NCBI RefSeq assembly: GCF_014191355.1
Contig: NZ_JACHWM010000010.1
Span: 171,246-235,245 of the forward strand
DNA from: Methylobacterium sp. R2-1
GTDB taxonomy: Bacteria; Pseudomonadota; Alphaproteobacteria; Rhizobiales; Beijerinckiaceae
DNA length: 64,000 bases
Direction: 5' to 3'
Shown: one piece after another, positions 36,617 through 47,023 of the stretch
Position numbering within the stretch: position 1 is the first letter of the stretch
Layout of the letters: every line of letters begins with the position of its first letter
The notes under the pieces: model-generated
The model's database searches: none
Seen by the model: the letters and a program-made list of their open reading frames with translations, nothing else
Told to the model about the DNA's origin: nothing
Translations under genes and position numbers: made by a program

Positions 36617-37703
36617 GCGGGCTCGCCGGCGACGAAGCGCAGGGTGCGCGCGTGCGCCTCGGCATCGGTGTACTGCACCGGCGGCGACTTCATGAACCAC
36701 GCGGACGGTCCGTCGAGCGCCCCGCCGAGGCCGCGGTCGAGGGCGATCCGGGCGCAGCGCACGGCGTCGACGACGATGCCCGCCGAGTTCGGCGAGTCCC
36801 AGACTTCGAGCTTCAGCTCCATGTTGAGCGGCACCCCGCCGAAGCCGGTCCCTTCCAGGCGGATCTGCGCCCATTTGCGGTCCTCAAGCCACGGCACGTG
36901 GTCGCTCGGGCCGACATGGATGTCGCCCGGCGGCAGCGGCGCATCGAGCTGGCTCGTCACGGCGCGCGTCTTGGACAGCTTCTTCGATTCGAGCCGTTCC
37001 CGTTCCAGCATGTTGAGGAAGTCGGCATTGCCGCCGAAATTGAGCTGGTAGGTCCGCTCCAGTTTGACCCCGCGCTCGCGGAGCAGATTCGCCAGCACCC
37101 GGTGGACGATGGTGGCGCCGACCTGGCTCTTGATGTCGTCGCCGACGATGGGCAGGCCCCGCGCCTCGAAGTGGGCCCGCCACGCGTCGTCGGAGGCGAT
37201 GAAGACGGGGATGCAGTTGACCAGGGCGCAGCCGGCGTCGAGGGCGCAGCGGGCGTAGAACTCGGTGGCGCGCTGCGCGCCGACCGGCAAGTAGTTGACG
37301 AGCACCTGCGTGCGGCTGCGCTTCAGGGCCTCCACTACATCGACGACCGGCTCGGGGGATTCGGCGATCACCCCTTCGAGGTAGCGACCGATCCCGTCGA
37401 AGGTCGGCCCGCGCTGGACGGTGACGCCGGTCGGCGGCACCTCGGCGAAGACGTGGGTGTTGTTCGGCGCCGCATGGATCGCCCGCGCCACGTCCTGCCC
37501 GACCTTCTCGGCCGATACGTCGAAGGCACTGGCGATTTCGATGTCGCCGATCCGGTAGCCGCCGAGGTCTGGCGAGATCAGTCCCGGCACCGCCTCGTTC
37601 GTGGGCGCGTCACGGTAATGATGCAGGCCCTGCACGAAGGACGAGGCGCAGTTGCCGACGCCCACCAGCCCGACCCGGATCGGCGCGGCGTTGATGGCTG
37701 CCA

Positions 37704-37704
<1 letters not shown>
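36613..37704 (-). CDS. ino1: Myo-inositol-1-phosphate synthase
   Basis: NAD-dependent conversion of glucose-6-phosphate to 1L-myo-inositol-1-phosphate; cytoplasmic. 363 aa, the length of the actinobacterial/archaeal type. [17 protein letters not shown] is the NAD loop; [45 protein letters not shown] (active-site Lys) and [13 protein letters not shown] are diagnostic. The ATG at 37704 overlaps the upstream stop as TGATG; a GTG one codon earlier is possible. This enzyme is unusual in proteobacteria and gives the best clue that the cluster product contains inositol. Confidence 0.92.
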
Positions 37705-38777
<1,073 letters not shown>

Positions 38778-38796
38778 GGACTTCAACTCCTCAGGC

Positions 38797-39918
38797 CTAA
38801 AGCACTTCGAGATCGCGTTCGGGCGCCGTGGCACCGGCGCCGCGTCGGGCCGCCGCCTCGCGCAGAAACGTTTCGAGTTCCGCAGCGCGGTGCGCGGCGC
38901 TGTGGCGGGCGAGCACCGCTGCACGGGACGCAGCACCGATCGCGCGACGCTCGGCGTCCGGCTGGTCGCGCAAGATGGCGAGCACGGCCTCGGGGCTGTC
39001 CGGGCAGAGGATCTCGCGGTCGGGCGCCAGGATCGCGTCGAGCCCGTCCCACCTGTCGCTCAGCAGCGGCGTGCCGATGCTTGCCGCCTCGAACAGGCGC
39101 ACGCTGGGGCTCCAGCCAGCGGCGATCATGTCGGCGCGGGTGACGTTCAGGGTGTAGCGGCTCGACGCGTAGAATTCGGGATGAGCGTCCGGCGGCAAAT
39201 GGTCGATACGGATGACGTTCGCGGGCCAGTCGATCTCCACCGGGTATTGCGGTCCGGCCACCGCGAAGCGCAGATCCGGCGCGCGCCGAGCCGGCTCGAT
39301 CAGCAGGCGCTCCAGGGTCGGCTGCCGGTCGGAGCTGTAGGTGCCGAGATAGCTCAGATCGTAGACCGGCTCGCGTTCCAGCGCAGGATAGGCCTGCGGA
39401 TCAACCGAGCAGTACAGCGCACGGGCAGCCGGCGAGCCGTAGGCGCGCTCCAGGCGTTCGAGCGTCGGGCCGCCGGTGAAGGAAAGATAAAGGTCGTAGT
39501 CGCGGATCTGCGCCCTGCCGAGATAGGCGCAGGTACCGGCCTCCAGCGCCGCCAGGGTCACCGGCGTGTCGATGTCGTAGAAGGCGCGCGCGCCCCGCGC
39601 CCAGGCCAGCGCGCGGTTTCCCACGGCGATGCCGTCGGGCACGTAGGAGCCGACGATGACGGCGTCTGCCTCTTGAATCGCCGCGCGGTGCGCCTGCAAC
39701 TCCGCCAAATCGGAGTAGAGGACAAGCCGGCAGAAATCCGGATCGGGCAGGTCGCGGTGGGCGGCGTACCAGGGCACGTCGCGCTCCAGGAAGGTCACGT
39801 CGTGGCCACGCGCGGCGAAGGCCTTGAGCAGGGCACGGAAGGTGGTGGCGTGGCCGTTCCCCCAGGACGAGGACAGGCTGAGGCCCAGCACCACGAGGCG
39901 CAGAGGCTCGCCCGTCAT
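38797..39918 (-). CDS. CgeB-like glycosyltransferase (third of three)
   Basis: GT-B fold glycosyltransferase, 373 aa, of the CgeB/DUF3880 type. The N-terminus VVLGLSLSSSWGNGHATTFR and GHDVTFLERDVPWYAAHRDL matches the two upstream paralogues; the C-terminal donor domain has PSVRLFEAASIGTPLLSDRW with the acidic residue typical of this family. Overlaps the preceding gene by 4 bp. Donor and acceptor are unknown. Cytoplasmic or peripheral to the membrane; no membrane segment is seen. Confidence 0.85.
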   Translation of the reverse strand: MTGEPLRLVVLGLSLSSSWGNGHATTFRALLKAFAARGHDVTFLERDVPWYAAHRDLPDPDFCRLVLYSDLAELQAHRAAIQEADAVIVGSYVPDGIAVGNRALAWARGARAFYDIDTPVTLAALEAGTCAYLGRAQIRDYDLYLSFTGGPTLERLERAYGSPAARALYCSVDPQAYPALEREPVYDLSYLGTYSSDRQPTLERLLIEPARRAPDLRFAVAGPQYPVEIDWPANVIRIDHLPPDAHPEFYASSRYTLNVTRADMIAAGWSPSVRLFEAASIGTPLLSDRWDGLDAILAPDREILCPDSPEAVLAILRDQPDAERRAIGAASRAAVLARHSAAHRAAELETFLREAAARRGAGATAPERDLEVL

Positions 39919-41027
39919 GCGACGCTCCGCTCGACGAGCCGGCTCTCGCGCTTGCGCGCCGCCTCTTGGCGGAAGATCGCATCGACCTGCGCGCCGCGCC
40001 GCGCATAGGTGTGCTCGGCGAGAATCCGCTGGCGGGCGGCCTCGCCGATGGCGCGGGCGCGCTCCGGCGTCAGCGCCGCGACGTGCTCGGCAACGTCGCG
40101 GCCGTCGCGGGCGACGAGCACCTCCTCGCCCTCCTTCAGGAACAGGTCGAGGCCGACCCAGGCATCCGTGATGAGGCAGCCGCCGGCACCCGCCGCCTCG
40201 AACACGCGGGTGGCGGGAGAGTAGCCCACCGCCGCCATGCTCTCGCGGGCGATGTTGAGGACGGCGAGCGGCGTGACGTTGAAGGCGTTGTGGTCACGGG
40301 TCGAGACGTGGCCGAGATGGCGCACGTTCACCGGCAGACCGCGGCTCTCCCAGCCGCTGCCCCCGAGCAGGAACTTGCGCTCCGGCAGACGCGCCGCCGC
40401 GACGAGGAAGAATTTCTGCACGCGCTCCTCGCGGTCCGGCAGGCGGTTGCCGAGGAAGGCGAGGTCGGCCGTGAAGCGCGGGTCCGGCGGAACCGGGTGG
40501 TGGGTCTCCGGATCGAGAGCGTTGTAGACCGGGATGCAGGCCCGCGCGCCGAAGCCCTCATAGGCCGAGATCACCGGCGGGCCGCCGCCATAGGTGAGAA
40601 CGAGGTCGAGATGGGGCATCGCCCGGTGCAGGGTGTGGTCCGGATTGCTGCGCATCTCGGCCAGCGTCGCCGGCGCGTCCACGTCCCAGAAGATGCGGAT
40701 CGCATCCGGCCGCGCGGCGGCGGTCACACCCTCCAGCAATTCGTCGTCGAACACGCCGACGCCGCTCGTCTTGACGACGATGTCGGCCTCGGCCGCCTCG
40801 GCCACGGCGGCGCGCATCGCCTCTTGCGTCGCCGGATAGACCCGTACCTCGGCCCAATCCGGCGGGTCGATGTCGCGGTGGCTCTGCCGGTCGAAGGCGT
40901 CGGGCTCGTAGAAGGTGACGTGGTAGCCGCGCCCGGCGAGGTCGCGCAGCAGGCCGCGGTAATAGGTGGCCGCGCCGTTCCAGTAGGAGGACAGCAGCGA
41001 GGAGCCGTAGAACGCGATTCGTTTCAT
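39915..41027 (-). CDS. CgeB-like glycosyltransferase (second of three)
   Basis: 370 aa. N-terminal FYGSSLLSSYWNGAATYYRG and GYHVTFYEPDAFDRQSHRDI, middle FWDVDAPATLAEM and DLVLTYGGGPPVISAYEGFG, C-terminal donor region SPATRVFEAAGAGGCLITDAW and EVLVARDGRDVAEHV. The ATG at 41027 overlaps the upstream stop (ATGA); a much longer open frame upstream is a shadow of the preceding gene. Most similar by eye to the third copy; the domain pair DUF3880-like plus glycosyltransferase C-domain is known from spore-coat CgeB and related proteins. Substrate unknown. Confidence 0.87.
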   Translation of the reverse strand: MKRIAFYGSSLLSSYWNGAATYYRGLLRDLAGRGYHVTFYEPDAFDRQSHRDIDPPDWAEVRVYPATQEAMRAAVAEAAEADIVVKTSGVGVFDDELLEGVTAAARPDAIRIFWDVDAPATLAEMRSNPDHTLHRAMPHLDLVLTYGGGPPVISAYEGFGARACIPVYNALDPETHHPVPPDPRFTADLAFLGNRLPDREERVQKFFLVAAARLPERKFLLGGSGWESRGLPVNVRHLGHVSTRDHNAFNVTPLAVLNIARESMAAVGYSPATRVFEAAGAGGCLITDAWVGLDLFLKEGEEVLVARDGRDVAEHVAALTPERARAIGEAARQRILAEHTYARRGAQVDAIFRQEAARKRESRLVERSVA

Positions 41028-42145
41028 GCGCGCCTCCAGGTGCGGGGGGCTGCGACGGGTAGGGCGAGGGAGGCCGCGATGGCCAGAAGCTCGTCCGCGC
41101 GGTGGCGGCAGGTGTGGCGGGCGCGGATCGTGGCGAGGCCGCGGGCGGCGAGCACCTGCCGCAGGTCCGGATCGTGGGCCAGCGCCCGCAGGTGGCGCTC
41201 CATCTCGGCACCGTCGCGGGCGACGAGATAGTCCTCGCCCGGCGTAAACAGTCCCTCCGCATCCTCCCAAGGCGCGCTGGCGAGCGGGATGCCGCAGGCG
41301 AGCGCCTCGAACACGCGGATCGTCGGGATGCCGGGCAAAGCCTCGACGTAGAAGCGGCGCGGCACGTGAACCGTGGCGATGGCGCGGGCGAACAGCGACG
41401 GCGCGACGGCGTTCGGCGCCCAGCCGTGATAGCGCGCACTGTGACGGGCGAGCGTCGCCAGCGCGTCGTCTGGGTAGCGCACGCCGTAAACATCGAGAGG
41501 CAAGCCGGCGGACTGCGCCGGGCGGAACAGGAAGGTTTCGAGTTCGCGCGTGCGCTCGCCGTCGCCCCAATTGCCGATCCAGAGGAGGCCGGCGCGCTCG
41601 GTCTCCACCACTGGCGGGCGGAACAGCCTTGTGTCGGCCGCCTCGTGCCAGACGAAGGTCCGGCCGTCCCATCCTTGCGCCCGGTAGACGCGCGCCAGCG
41701 CTTCGCCGAAGGCGAGGACGCCGTCATAGCCGGAGAGGTCGAAGGCGGCCATCTCCTCGGGCGCGCTGACCGCGCGGTGATGGGTGTCGTGGAACAGCAG
41801 CGTGCCGAACCGGCCGCTTTTGCGGGCGCGTCCGAGACCGGCGATCAGGTCGGGGGCGTTCCACTCGTGGGCGATGACGAGGTCGGCGCCCTCCGCTCGC
41901 TCGACCGCTTCCTCCCCCTGCCGGTAGGTCTGCGAGGACAACTCGGGATAGGCCGCACGATAGGCGTCGAGCCCGGCCGGCCCCCGGTCGCGCAGGAGGT
42001 TTTCGAGGCTCCAGGCGCGCTCGGGCTCGTAAGCATCGACCGCGTGGCCCTCGGCGATCAATTCGCGCAGGACGCCGCGCAGGAAATGGGCGTTGCCGTG
42101 ATTCCAGCACGAGGCGAGGGAGTGGGTGAAGTAGACGATCCTCAT
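41024..42145 (-). CDS. CgeB-like glycosyltransferase (first of three)
   Basis: 373 aa. YFTHSLASCWNHGNAHFLRG and GHAVDAYEPERAWSLENLL open the protein in the same way as the next two genes; the donor half contains GIPTIRVFEALACGIPLASAPW and EDYLVARDGAEMERHLRAL. HDTHHRAVS near residue 120 is particular to this copy. It overlaps both neighbours by 4 bp. Three related enzymes in a row suggest sequential addition of sugars to one acceptor. Confidence 0.87.
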   Translation of the reverse strand: MRIVYFTHSLASCWNHGNAHFLRGVLRELIAEGHAVDAYEPERAWSLENLLRDRGPAGLDAYRAAYPELSSQTYRQGEEAVERAEGADLVIAHEWNAPDLIAGLGRARKSGRFGTLLFHDTHHRAVSAPEEMAAFDLSGYDGVLAFGEALARVYRAQGWDGRTFVWHEAADTRLFRPPVVETERAGLLWIGNWGDGERTRELETFLFRPAQSAGLPLDVYGVRYPDDALATLARHSARYHGWAPNAVAPSLFARAIATVHVPRRFYVEALPGIPTIRVFEALACGIPLASAPWEDAEGLFTPGEDYLVARDGAEMERHLRALAHDPDLRQVLAARGLATIRARHTCRHRADELLAIAASLALPVAAPRTWRRA

Positions 42146-43278
42146 GCGGCAGCCCCTGCCGCGGTTCGGTCGAGTGCGCGGCTGCCGGTCTCGCTCAGCA
42201 GGTCGCGAACGACGCCGAGCACGCCGCCGGCCATAGCGTCGGTGCCGTAGCGTGCGGCGCGGATGCGAGCGGCGTCAGCGAGCGAACCCCGTCGCTCGGG
42301 ATCGACGAGGAGTCTCCGGACGGCCTCGGCCGCGGCGGCATCGTCCTCGGCCGGAACGAGGATCGCCGCGTCCTCCCACAATTCGGAAAAACTCGGAATG
42401 TCGGACAGCACCAGGGCGCAGCCGGATCCGGCCGCCTCCAGCACCGCGAGCCCGAACGGCTCGTAGCGGGCGAGCGAGACGAAGACCGGGCGCTGCCCGA
42501 GTTCGCGCTCCATGCGCGCCGCGTCGAGCCGGCCGAGCAGACGCAGATGGTCGGCCGCGAAGCGCTCGCCGTTCGGCCCCTCGACCGGCCCGGCGGCGAG
42601 GAGTGGCGCAGCGAGGCGGGCGGCCAGTCGGTCGAGGGCGGCGGCGTTCTTGGCGCGGTCCCAGAGGCGGCCGGCGGTGAAGGCGTGCGAAGCAGGCTCC
42701 CCCACGCCTGGCACGTCGGAGAGACGGCGCCCGTTGCGCACCACCTCCGGCGCCCGGGCGAGGCCGTAAGCGGACCGTGTCGCCTCGGCGAAGGCACGGG
42801 TCGGGGCGAGCAGCCGGTCGGCGGCGCGGCAGCCCCGCGCGGCAAGGTCGGCGCGCCACGCCAGATCGTCGGGCAGCGGGCCGGATCCGAGCGCGGCCCA
42901 CCACGTGGCGACGCAGGAATGGCACACCGCCACGACCGGGACGTCGAAGTCGGCCAGCGCCAGGGCCGGGCTGTGGAGATGGACGAGATCCGCGCCCTCG
43001 GCGCGGGCGAGCCGGGCGATGGCGGCGGCGGCCCCCGTGACGTCTTCAGGCCGCCCGGCGGTCCAGTCGAGGGGTAAGCCGGTCGGCCGGATGCGGGCGC
43101 CGGACGCGGCCTCGGCCCGGGCGAGCGCCGCATCGGAGGGCGCCGGTCCCATCAGGGCTACCGTCACGCTCAGTCCTCGGCGCCCCAACCCTTCGGCGAG
43201 TTCGAGGCTGTATTGCCAGACCCCGCCGAGCGCATCGGCGGTCATCAGGATGTGGGCCGGGGCAGGTCTCACCGGCAT
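42142..43278 (-). CDS. GT4-type glycosyltransferase
   Basis: 378 aa, GT-B fold. The acceptor half begins HILMTADALGGVWQYSLELA; the donor half contains ARYEPFGLAVLEAAGSGCAL, the EPFG-x7-E motif of the GT4 family that binds the nucleotide sugar, and ILVPAEDDAAAAEAVRRLL. The ATG at 43278 overlaps the radical SAM gene by 10 bp; the frame is open 300 codons further up, but that is antisense-free shadow of the radical SAM gene. Different family from the three CgeB-like enzymes that follow. Confidence 0.87.
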   Translation of the reverse strand: MPVRPAPAHILMTADALGGVWQYSLELAEGLGRRGLSVTVALMGPAPSDAALARAEAASGARIRPTGLPLDWTAGRPEDVTGAAAAIARLARAEGADLVHLHSPALALADFDVPVVAVCHSCVATWWAALGSGPLPDDLAWRADLAARGCRAADRLLAPTRAFAEATRSAYGLARAPEVVRNGRRLSDVPGVGEPASHAFTAGRLWDRAKNAAALDRLAARLAAPLLAAGPVEGPNGERFAADHLRLLGRLDAARMERELGQRPVFVSLARYEPFGLAVLEAAGSGCALVLSDIPSFSELWEDAAILVPAEDDAAAAEAVRRLLVDPERRGSLADAARIRAARYGTDAMAGGVLGVVRDLLSETGSRALDRTAAGAAA

Positions 43279-44561
43279 CCGCAGCCCGCCTCCAGCTCCG
43301 CCAGCGGCAGGGGACGCTCCTCCTGGATATCGCTGAAGCGCGCGAACTGCGCGAGGTAATGGGCGTGCGCCCGTTCCCAGGCGCCGTCGTCGGGTTCGCC
43401 CCAGAGCCGGCGGTAATCGGGCGAACTCGGATAGGGGTAGAGCGGCACGGGATCGTTGGCCCAGACGCCCTGGCCGCGCAGGCGGTCGCGCCAGTTCGCG
43501 ACGAGATCGGGATCGTCGCCCGCCACCGCGATGAGGTTCGCCTGGACGAAGGGCACCGAGCGACGGGCGTAGATCAGGCGCTCGGCAAGGTCGTCGGTCG
43601 AGTCGCGGCACCGTTTGTCGAGGGCGGCGCGGCCCTCCTCGGTCAGGCTCTCGACCCCGGCCTCGATCGAGACGCAGCCCGCCGCGCCCAGCAGGTCGAG
43701 CATGTCGGGCTTCCACAGGTCGATCCGTGTCTGGACCCCGAATTGGATCTTTCGATCGACCAACGCCTCCAGCAGCGGCTTCTGCGGCAGAAAGATCTCG
43801 TCGACGAAGTAGAGGTAGGTCGCGCCCTGGGCGATCAGCCCGTCGATCTCGCCGAGAACGATTTCGAGGTCGCGGCGCCGGTACTTGTCGCGAAAATCGA
43901 TCTTCGCGCAGAAGCTGCAGGTATAGGGGCAGCCGCGCGACGCCTCGACCTCCGCGCCCGGTCCGTCGGGCGTCGTATCGAAGCGGTGGTGATGGTGATG
44001 GTGGCGGGCGATCCAGGCGTCCGGCCAGCGCAAAGCCGGCAGATCGGTGAAGCGGCCGGCATGGGGCGGGCCGGTGACGATCGTCTCCGCCCCCTCGCGA
44101 TAGGCGATCGCGGGCAGTGTTCGCGGGTCTTCCGCGTCGGCGAGGCGGGCGACGATCTCCTCGCACTCGCCGCGCACGACCAGATCGCAACCGAGCTTTT
44201 CCAGCGTCGGGCGGGGCGTCGCCGAGCCGTGCGGGCCGACCGCGACCGTGCGACCGCCGCGGCCACGAAGCGCGTCGAGGAACAGGCGCGGCACCCGCAG
44301 CTCCGGCGGGGCGCAGCGCCAGAACAGGTAGGTCGGCGCGGTGGTCACCACGGTCATGCCCGGCGCGAAGGCGGCGACGCGGTCGGCGGCCTCGTCCGTG
44401 GTCAGCCCTTCGAGATGCGCGTCGATGATCAGCGCCTCGTGGCCGGCGGCCCGGAGCAGGGCGGCCGCGTAACCGAGTTCGAGCGGCAGGTGCGGCTCGC
44501 GGCAGCCGAAATAGATGCTGTTGCGGAAGTCCCAGGCGGGGTTGACCAGCGCGACCCTCAC
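43269..44561 (-). CDS. B12-binding domain radical SAM protein (TIGR04295-like)
   Basis: 430 aa. The N-terminal cobalamin-binding-like domain covers residues 1-130 (VALVNPAWDFRNSIYFGCRE, LPLELGYAAALLRAAGHEAL). The radical SAM core has SRGCPYTCSFCAKIDFRDKY with the three cluster Cys (CxxxCxxC), YLYFVDEIFLPQKPL and VSIEAGVESLTEEG. A natural run of six His (residues about 183-188) lies just before the core. The GTG at 44561 overlaps the upstream stop (GTGA) and follows GGAGG; no ATG fits. Such proteins often methylate unactivated carbon or rearrange sugars; which one here is unknown. The family resembles Rta_06880, which I recall travelling with the Rta_06860 methyltransferase. Confidence 0.88.
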   Translation of the reverse strand: MRVALVNPAWDFRNSIYFGCREPHLPLELGYAAALLRAAGHEALIIDAHLEGLTTDEAADRVAAFAPGMTVVTTAPTYLFWRCAPPELRVPRLFLDALRGRGGRTVAVGPHGSATPRPTLEKLGCDLVVRGECEEIVARLADAEDPRTLPAIAYREGAETIVTGPPHAGRFTDLPALRWPDAWIARHHHHHHRFDTTPDGPGAEVEASRGCPYTCSFCAKIDFRDKYRRRDLEIVLGEIDGLIAQGATYLYFVDEIFLPQKPLLEALVDRKIQFGVQTRIDLWKPDMLDLLGAAGCVSIEAGVESLTEEGRAALDKRCRDSTDDLAERLIYARRSVPFVQANLIAVAGDDPDLVANWRDRLRGQGVWANDPVPLYPYPSSPDYRRLWGEPDDGAWERAHAHYLAQFARFSDIQEERPLPLAELEAGCGCR

Positions 44562-45661
44562 AGCACCGCCTCCGGTTGGCGCCGCGGGAGCGGTTCGGTG
44601 GACGGGGCTACTTCGACCCATTCTCGGAGCCAACCGGCGAGCTGCGCCACGCCCTCGCGCCACGACAGCGGCCGCTCAAGTCCGAGCGCCTCGATGACGC
44701 GGCTCGGGTCGGAGACATAGTAGCGCTGATCGCCCGGCCGCCACGGGCCGGTCTCGATCACGATTTCCCGGCCGAGCAATTGCCCGGCATGGGCGATCAG
44801 CCCGCGCAGCGAGACGGCGTTGGACGGTCCGCCGCCGAGGTTGAAAGCCCGGCCCGCGACGCGGTCGATCCGGGCGAGCGCCGCCCTGTAGGCCGCGACG
44901 CAGTCGTCGACGTGGAGGATGTCGCGCACCTGCCGGCCGTCGCCGTAGAGGGTGATGGGTTCGCCCCGCAGCGCCCGGATCAGGAAATGAGCGACCCAGC
45001 CCTGGTCCTCGTTGCCCATCTGCCGGGGGCCGTAGATGCAGCTCATCCGCATCACGACGGTCGGCAGGCCGTAGGTCCGGGCGTAGTCGAGCACGTAGGC
45101 GTCGGCGGCGCCCTTCGAGCAGCCATAGGGGGTATGGAAGTCGAGCGGCCGGTCCTCACCGATGCCGCGCTCGCGCAGGCGCGCATCTTCCGGCAGGTAC
45201 GCGTCGCCCGCGAGCGTCAGGGCCACGTCGGGCAGGCCGCCATAGACCTTGTTGGTCGAGGCGAAGAGCAGCGGCACCGCCTCGCCCCGCGCGCGGAGCG
45301 CCTCCAGCAGGTTCAGCGTGCCGCCGAGATTGACCTCCATATCCTCCCGCGGCGCGGTGAGGCTCGTCGTCACCGCCACCTGGGCGGCGAAGTGGAACAC
45401 GGCGCCCGCCTCGCGCACGGTGCGGGTGAGTTCATCGCGGTCGCGGATGTCGGCGATCACCGGCACGATCCGCTCCCCATGGCGCTCGGTCAGCCACGCG
45501 AGGTTGCGCTCGACGCCGGGACGCGCCAGCGCGTCGTAGACGATGACCGTGCGTCCCTCGGCTGCGAAACGATCGGCGAGGTTGGCGCCGACGAAGCCGG
45601 CGCCGCCGGTGACGAGGATCGGACGGCTGTCGGGGGCCGGAGCCATGCCGGCGGCGCTCAC
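44558..45661 (-). CDS. NAD-dependent sugar epimerase, CDP-paratose 2-epimerase-like
   Basis: Extended SDR of 367 aa. NAD loop ILVTGGAGFVGANLADRF; catalytic TPYGCSKGAADAYVLDYA (Tyr/Lys); LLFASTNKVYGGLPD and CIYGPRQMGNEDQGWVAHFL are strongly like CDP-tyvelose/paratose 2-epimerases; RQVRDILHVDDCV is the substrate-side motif. It probably inverts one centre of a nucleotide sugar used by the cluster glycosyltransferases. The GTG at 45661 overlaps the upstream stop (GTGA); an ATG five codons later is an alternative. The C-terminal tail (STEPLPRRQPE) is not conserved-looking. Confidence 0.85.
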   Translation of the reverse strand: MSAAGMAPAPDSRPILVTGGAGFVGANLADRFAAEGRTVIVYDALARPGVERNLAWLTERHGERIVPVIADIRDRDELTRTVREAGAVFHFAAQVAVTTSLTAPREDMEVNLGGTLNLLEALRARGEAVPLLFASTNKVYGGLPDVALTLAGDAYLPEDARLRERGIGEDRPLDFHTPYGCSKGAADAYVLDYARTYGLPTVVMRMSCIYGPRQMGNEDQGWVAHFLIRALRGEPITLYGDGRQVRDILHVDDCVAAYRAALARIDRVAGRAFNLGGGPSNAVSLRGLIAHAGQLLGREIVIETGPWRPGDQRYYVSDPSRVIEALGLERPLSWREGVAQLAGWLREWVEVAPSTEPLPRRQPEAVL

Positions 45662-46770
45662 GCGACGAGCCCGCGCGCTTCGAGTTCGCGGCGCGCCTCG
45701 GCCACGCGGTCCACCGCCTGCTGCTCGGCGACCCAGACGGCGAGTTCGGCCAAGCCCTCCTCGAAGTCGCGTTTGGGCGCATAGCCGAGTTCGCGTGTAA
45801 TTTTTCCGATGTCGGCGATGCAGTGGCGGATGTCACCGAGGCGGGCCTGCCCCGTGGCCTGAGGGGCGATGTCCTCGCGGCCCATGGCGTGGGCGAGGAG
45901 GCGGGCGACCTCGTTCACCGTGCGATCCTGGCCCGAGCCGACATTGTAGACCTGACCCACGGCGGCCGGATGTTCGAGCGCCAGGACGAAGGCCTGGGCC
46001 ACGTCCTCGACATGGACGAAGTCGCGCCGCTGCTCGCCATCTTCGAAAATCATCGGCGGCTGGCCGTTGAGGAGCCGCGCGGCGAAGATCGCGAGCACGC
46101 CGGTATAGGGGTTCGAGAGCGCTTGGCCGGGGCCGTAGGCGTTCCATAGCCGCAGGGCCACGCCCTCCATGCCGTAGGCCGGCGCCAGCGTCAGCGTCAG
46201 GCGCTCCTGCATGTACTTCGTCAGCGCGTAGACCGAGGCCAGAGCCGGGCGCTTCGTCTCCGGCGTCGGCACCGGCCGCATCGGGCACCCATCCACGTCG
46301 AGCGGATCCCAGGGCTCGCCGGGCTTGCGCGGCTTGCGCACCGCGTCCTCGATCGTGGCCCCGCCTTCCGTGCGGTAGAGCCCTTCGCCGTAGATGCTCA
46401 TGGAGGAGGCGACGACGACGCGCTTGACCGGCGCCTCGATCAGCGTCTGGAACAGCGTCGCGGTGCCGCAATCGTTGACCGAGACGTAGCGCTCGACGGC
46501 GTACATGCTCTGGCCGACGCCGACTTCCGCAGCGAGATGGACCACATGGCTCGCCCCGACGAGCGCGCGCGCCACGGCGCCGCCGTCCCGGACATCGCCC
46601 TCCACGAATTCCACGGCGGGATCGAGCCCTTGGGGAGCGGGTCCAGCGCCGTGCACCTGTTCGATCAGGCTGTCGAGAACCCGGACCCGGTATCCGCGGG
46701 CCAGCAGCGCGCTCGCGAGATGCCGCCCGATGAAGCCGGCACCCCCCGTGATGAGGGCAAGATCTTTCAT
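45658..46770 (-). CDS. NAD-dependent sugar epimerase, dTDP-L-rhamnose 4-epimerase-like
   Basis: Extended SDR of 370 aa, first gene of the 12-gene cluster. LALITGGAGFIGRHLASALL, VVVASSMSIYGEG, and YALTKYMQERL (catalytic Tyr/Lys) are intact; LWNAYGPGQALSNPYTGVLA and FEDGEQRRDFVHVEDVAQAF match WbiB-like dTDP-6-deoxy-L-talose/rhamnose 4-epimerases. Exact sugar unknown. The insertion PRKPGEPWDPLDVDGCPMRP with a Cys is typical of that subgroup. Start ATG at 46770 is preceded by AT-rich DNA that should contain the cluster promoter. Confidence 0.87.
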   Translation of the reverse strand: MKDLALITGGAGFIGRHLASALLARGYRVRVLDSLIEQVHGAGPAPQGLDPAVEFVEGDVRDGGAVARALVGASHVVHLAAEVGVGQSMYAVERYVSVNDCGTATLFQTLIEAPVKRVVVASSMSIYGEGLYRTEGGATIEDAVRKPRKPGEPWDPLDVDGCPMRPVPTPETKRPALASVYALTKYMQERLTLTLAPAYGMEGVALRLWNAYGPGQALSNPYTGVLAIFAARLLNGQPPMIFEDGEQRRDFVHVEDVAQAFVLALEHPAAVGQVYNVGSGQDRTVNEVARLLAHAMGREDIAPQATGQARLGDIRHCIADIGKITRELGYAPKRDFEEGLAELAVWVAEQQAVDRVAEARRELEARGLVA

Positions 46771-47023
46771 GAGCAGCCGCGCAACTCCGTCGATTTCTAC
46801 CGAACCAACAAATCTTTATTCAAATGAGGGATGAAACCTCGGCCTCAACCTATGTTGCGGTCACGGAAAATTCATCGAAAGCCGCCCTGAGACCGGCTCA
46901 GCTATTAGGATATCTCCGGCCGAGGATCTTTGTTCCTGGGTTTTAATCCGCGCATCTCGAACGCTCATCCTGGGCCTAGCCGCAACGGACAGGCGCGTCC
47001 GCACGGAGCGTACCCGGCCGGAT
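46771..47023. other. Upstream region of the 12-gene cluster
   Basis: About 250 bp; 46780-46900 is clearly AT-richer than the window average (for example AACAAATCTTTATTCAAATG) and is the likely cluster promoter region. No clear operator. Together with 47207-47463 on the other side of a doubtful small frame it makes a 690-bp stretch poor in recognisable genes. Confidence 0.5.

Noticed and set aside
43279..44190. N-terminal extension of the GT4 glycosyltransferase frame
   Set aside because: It overlaps the whole radical SAM gene and is Arg/Pro-rich; the ATG at 43278 gives a normal GT-B start.
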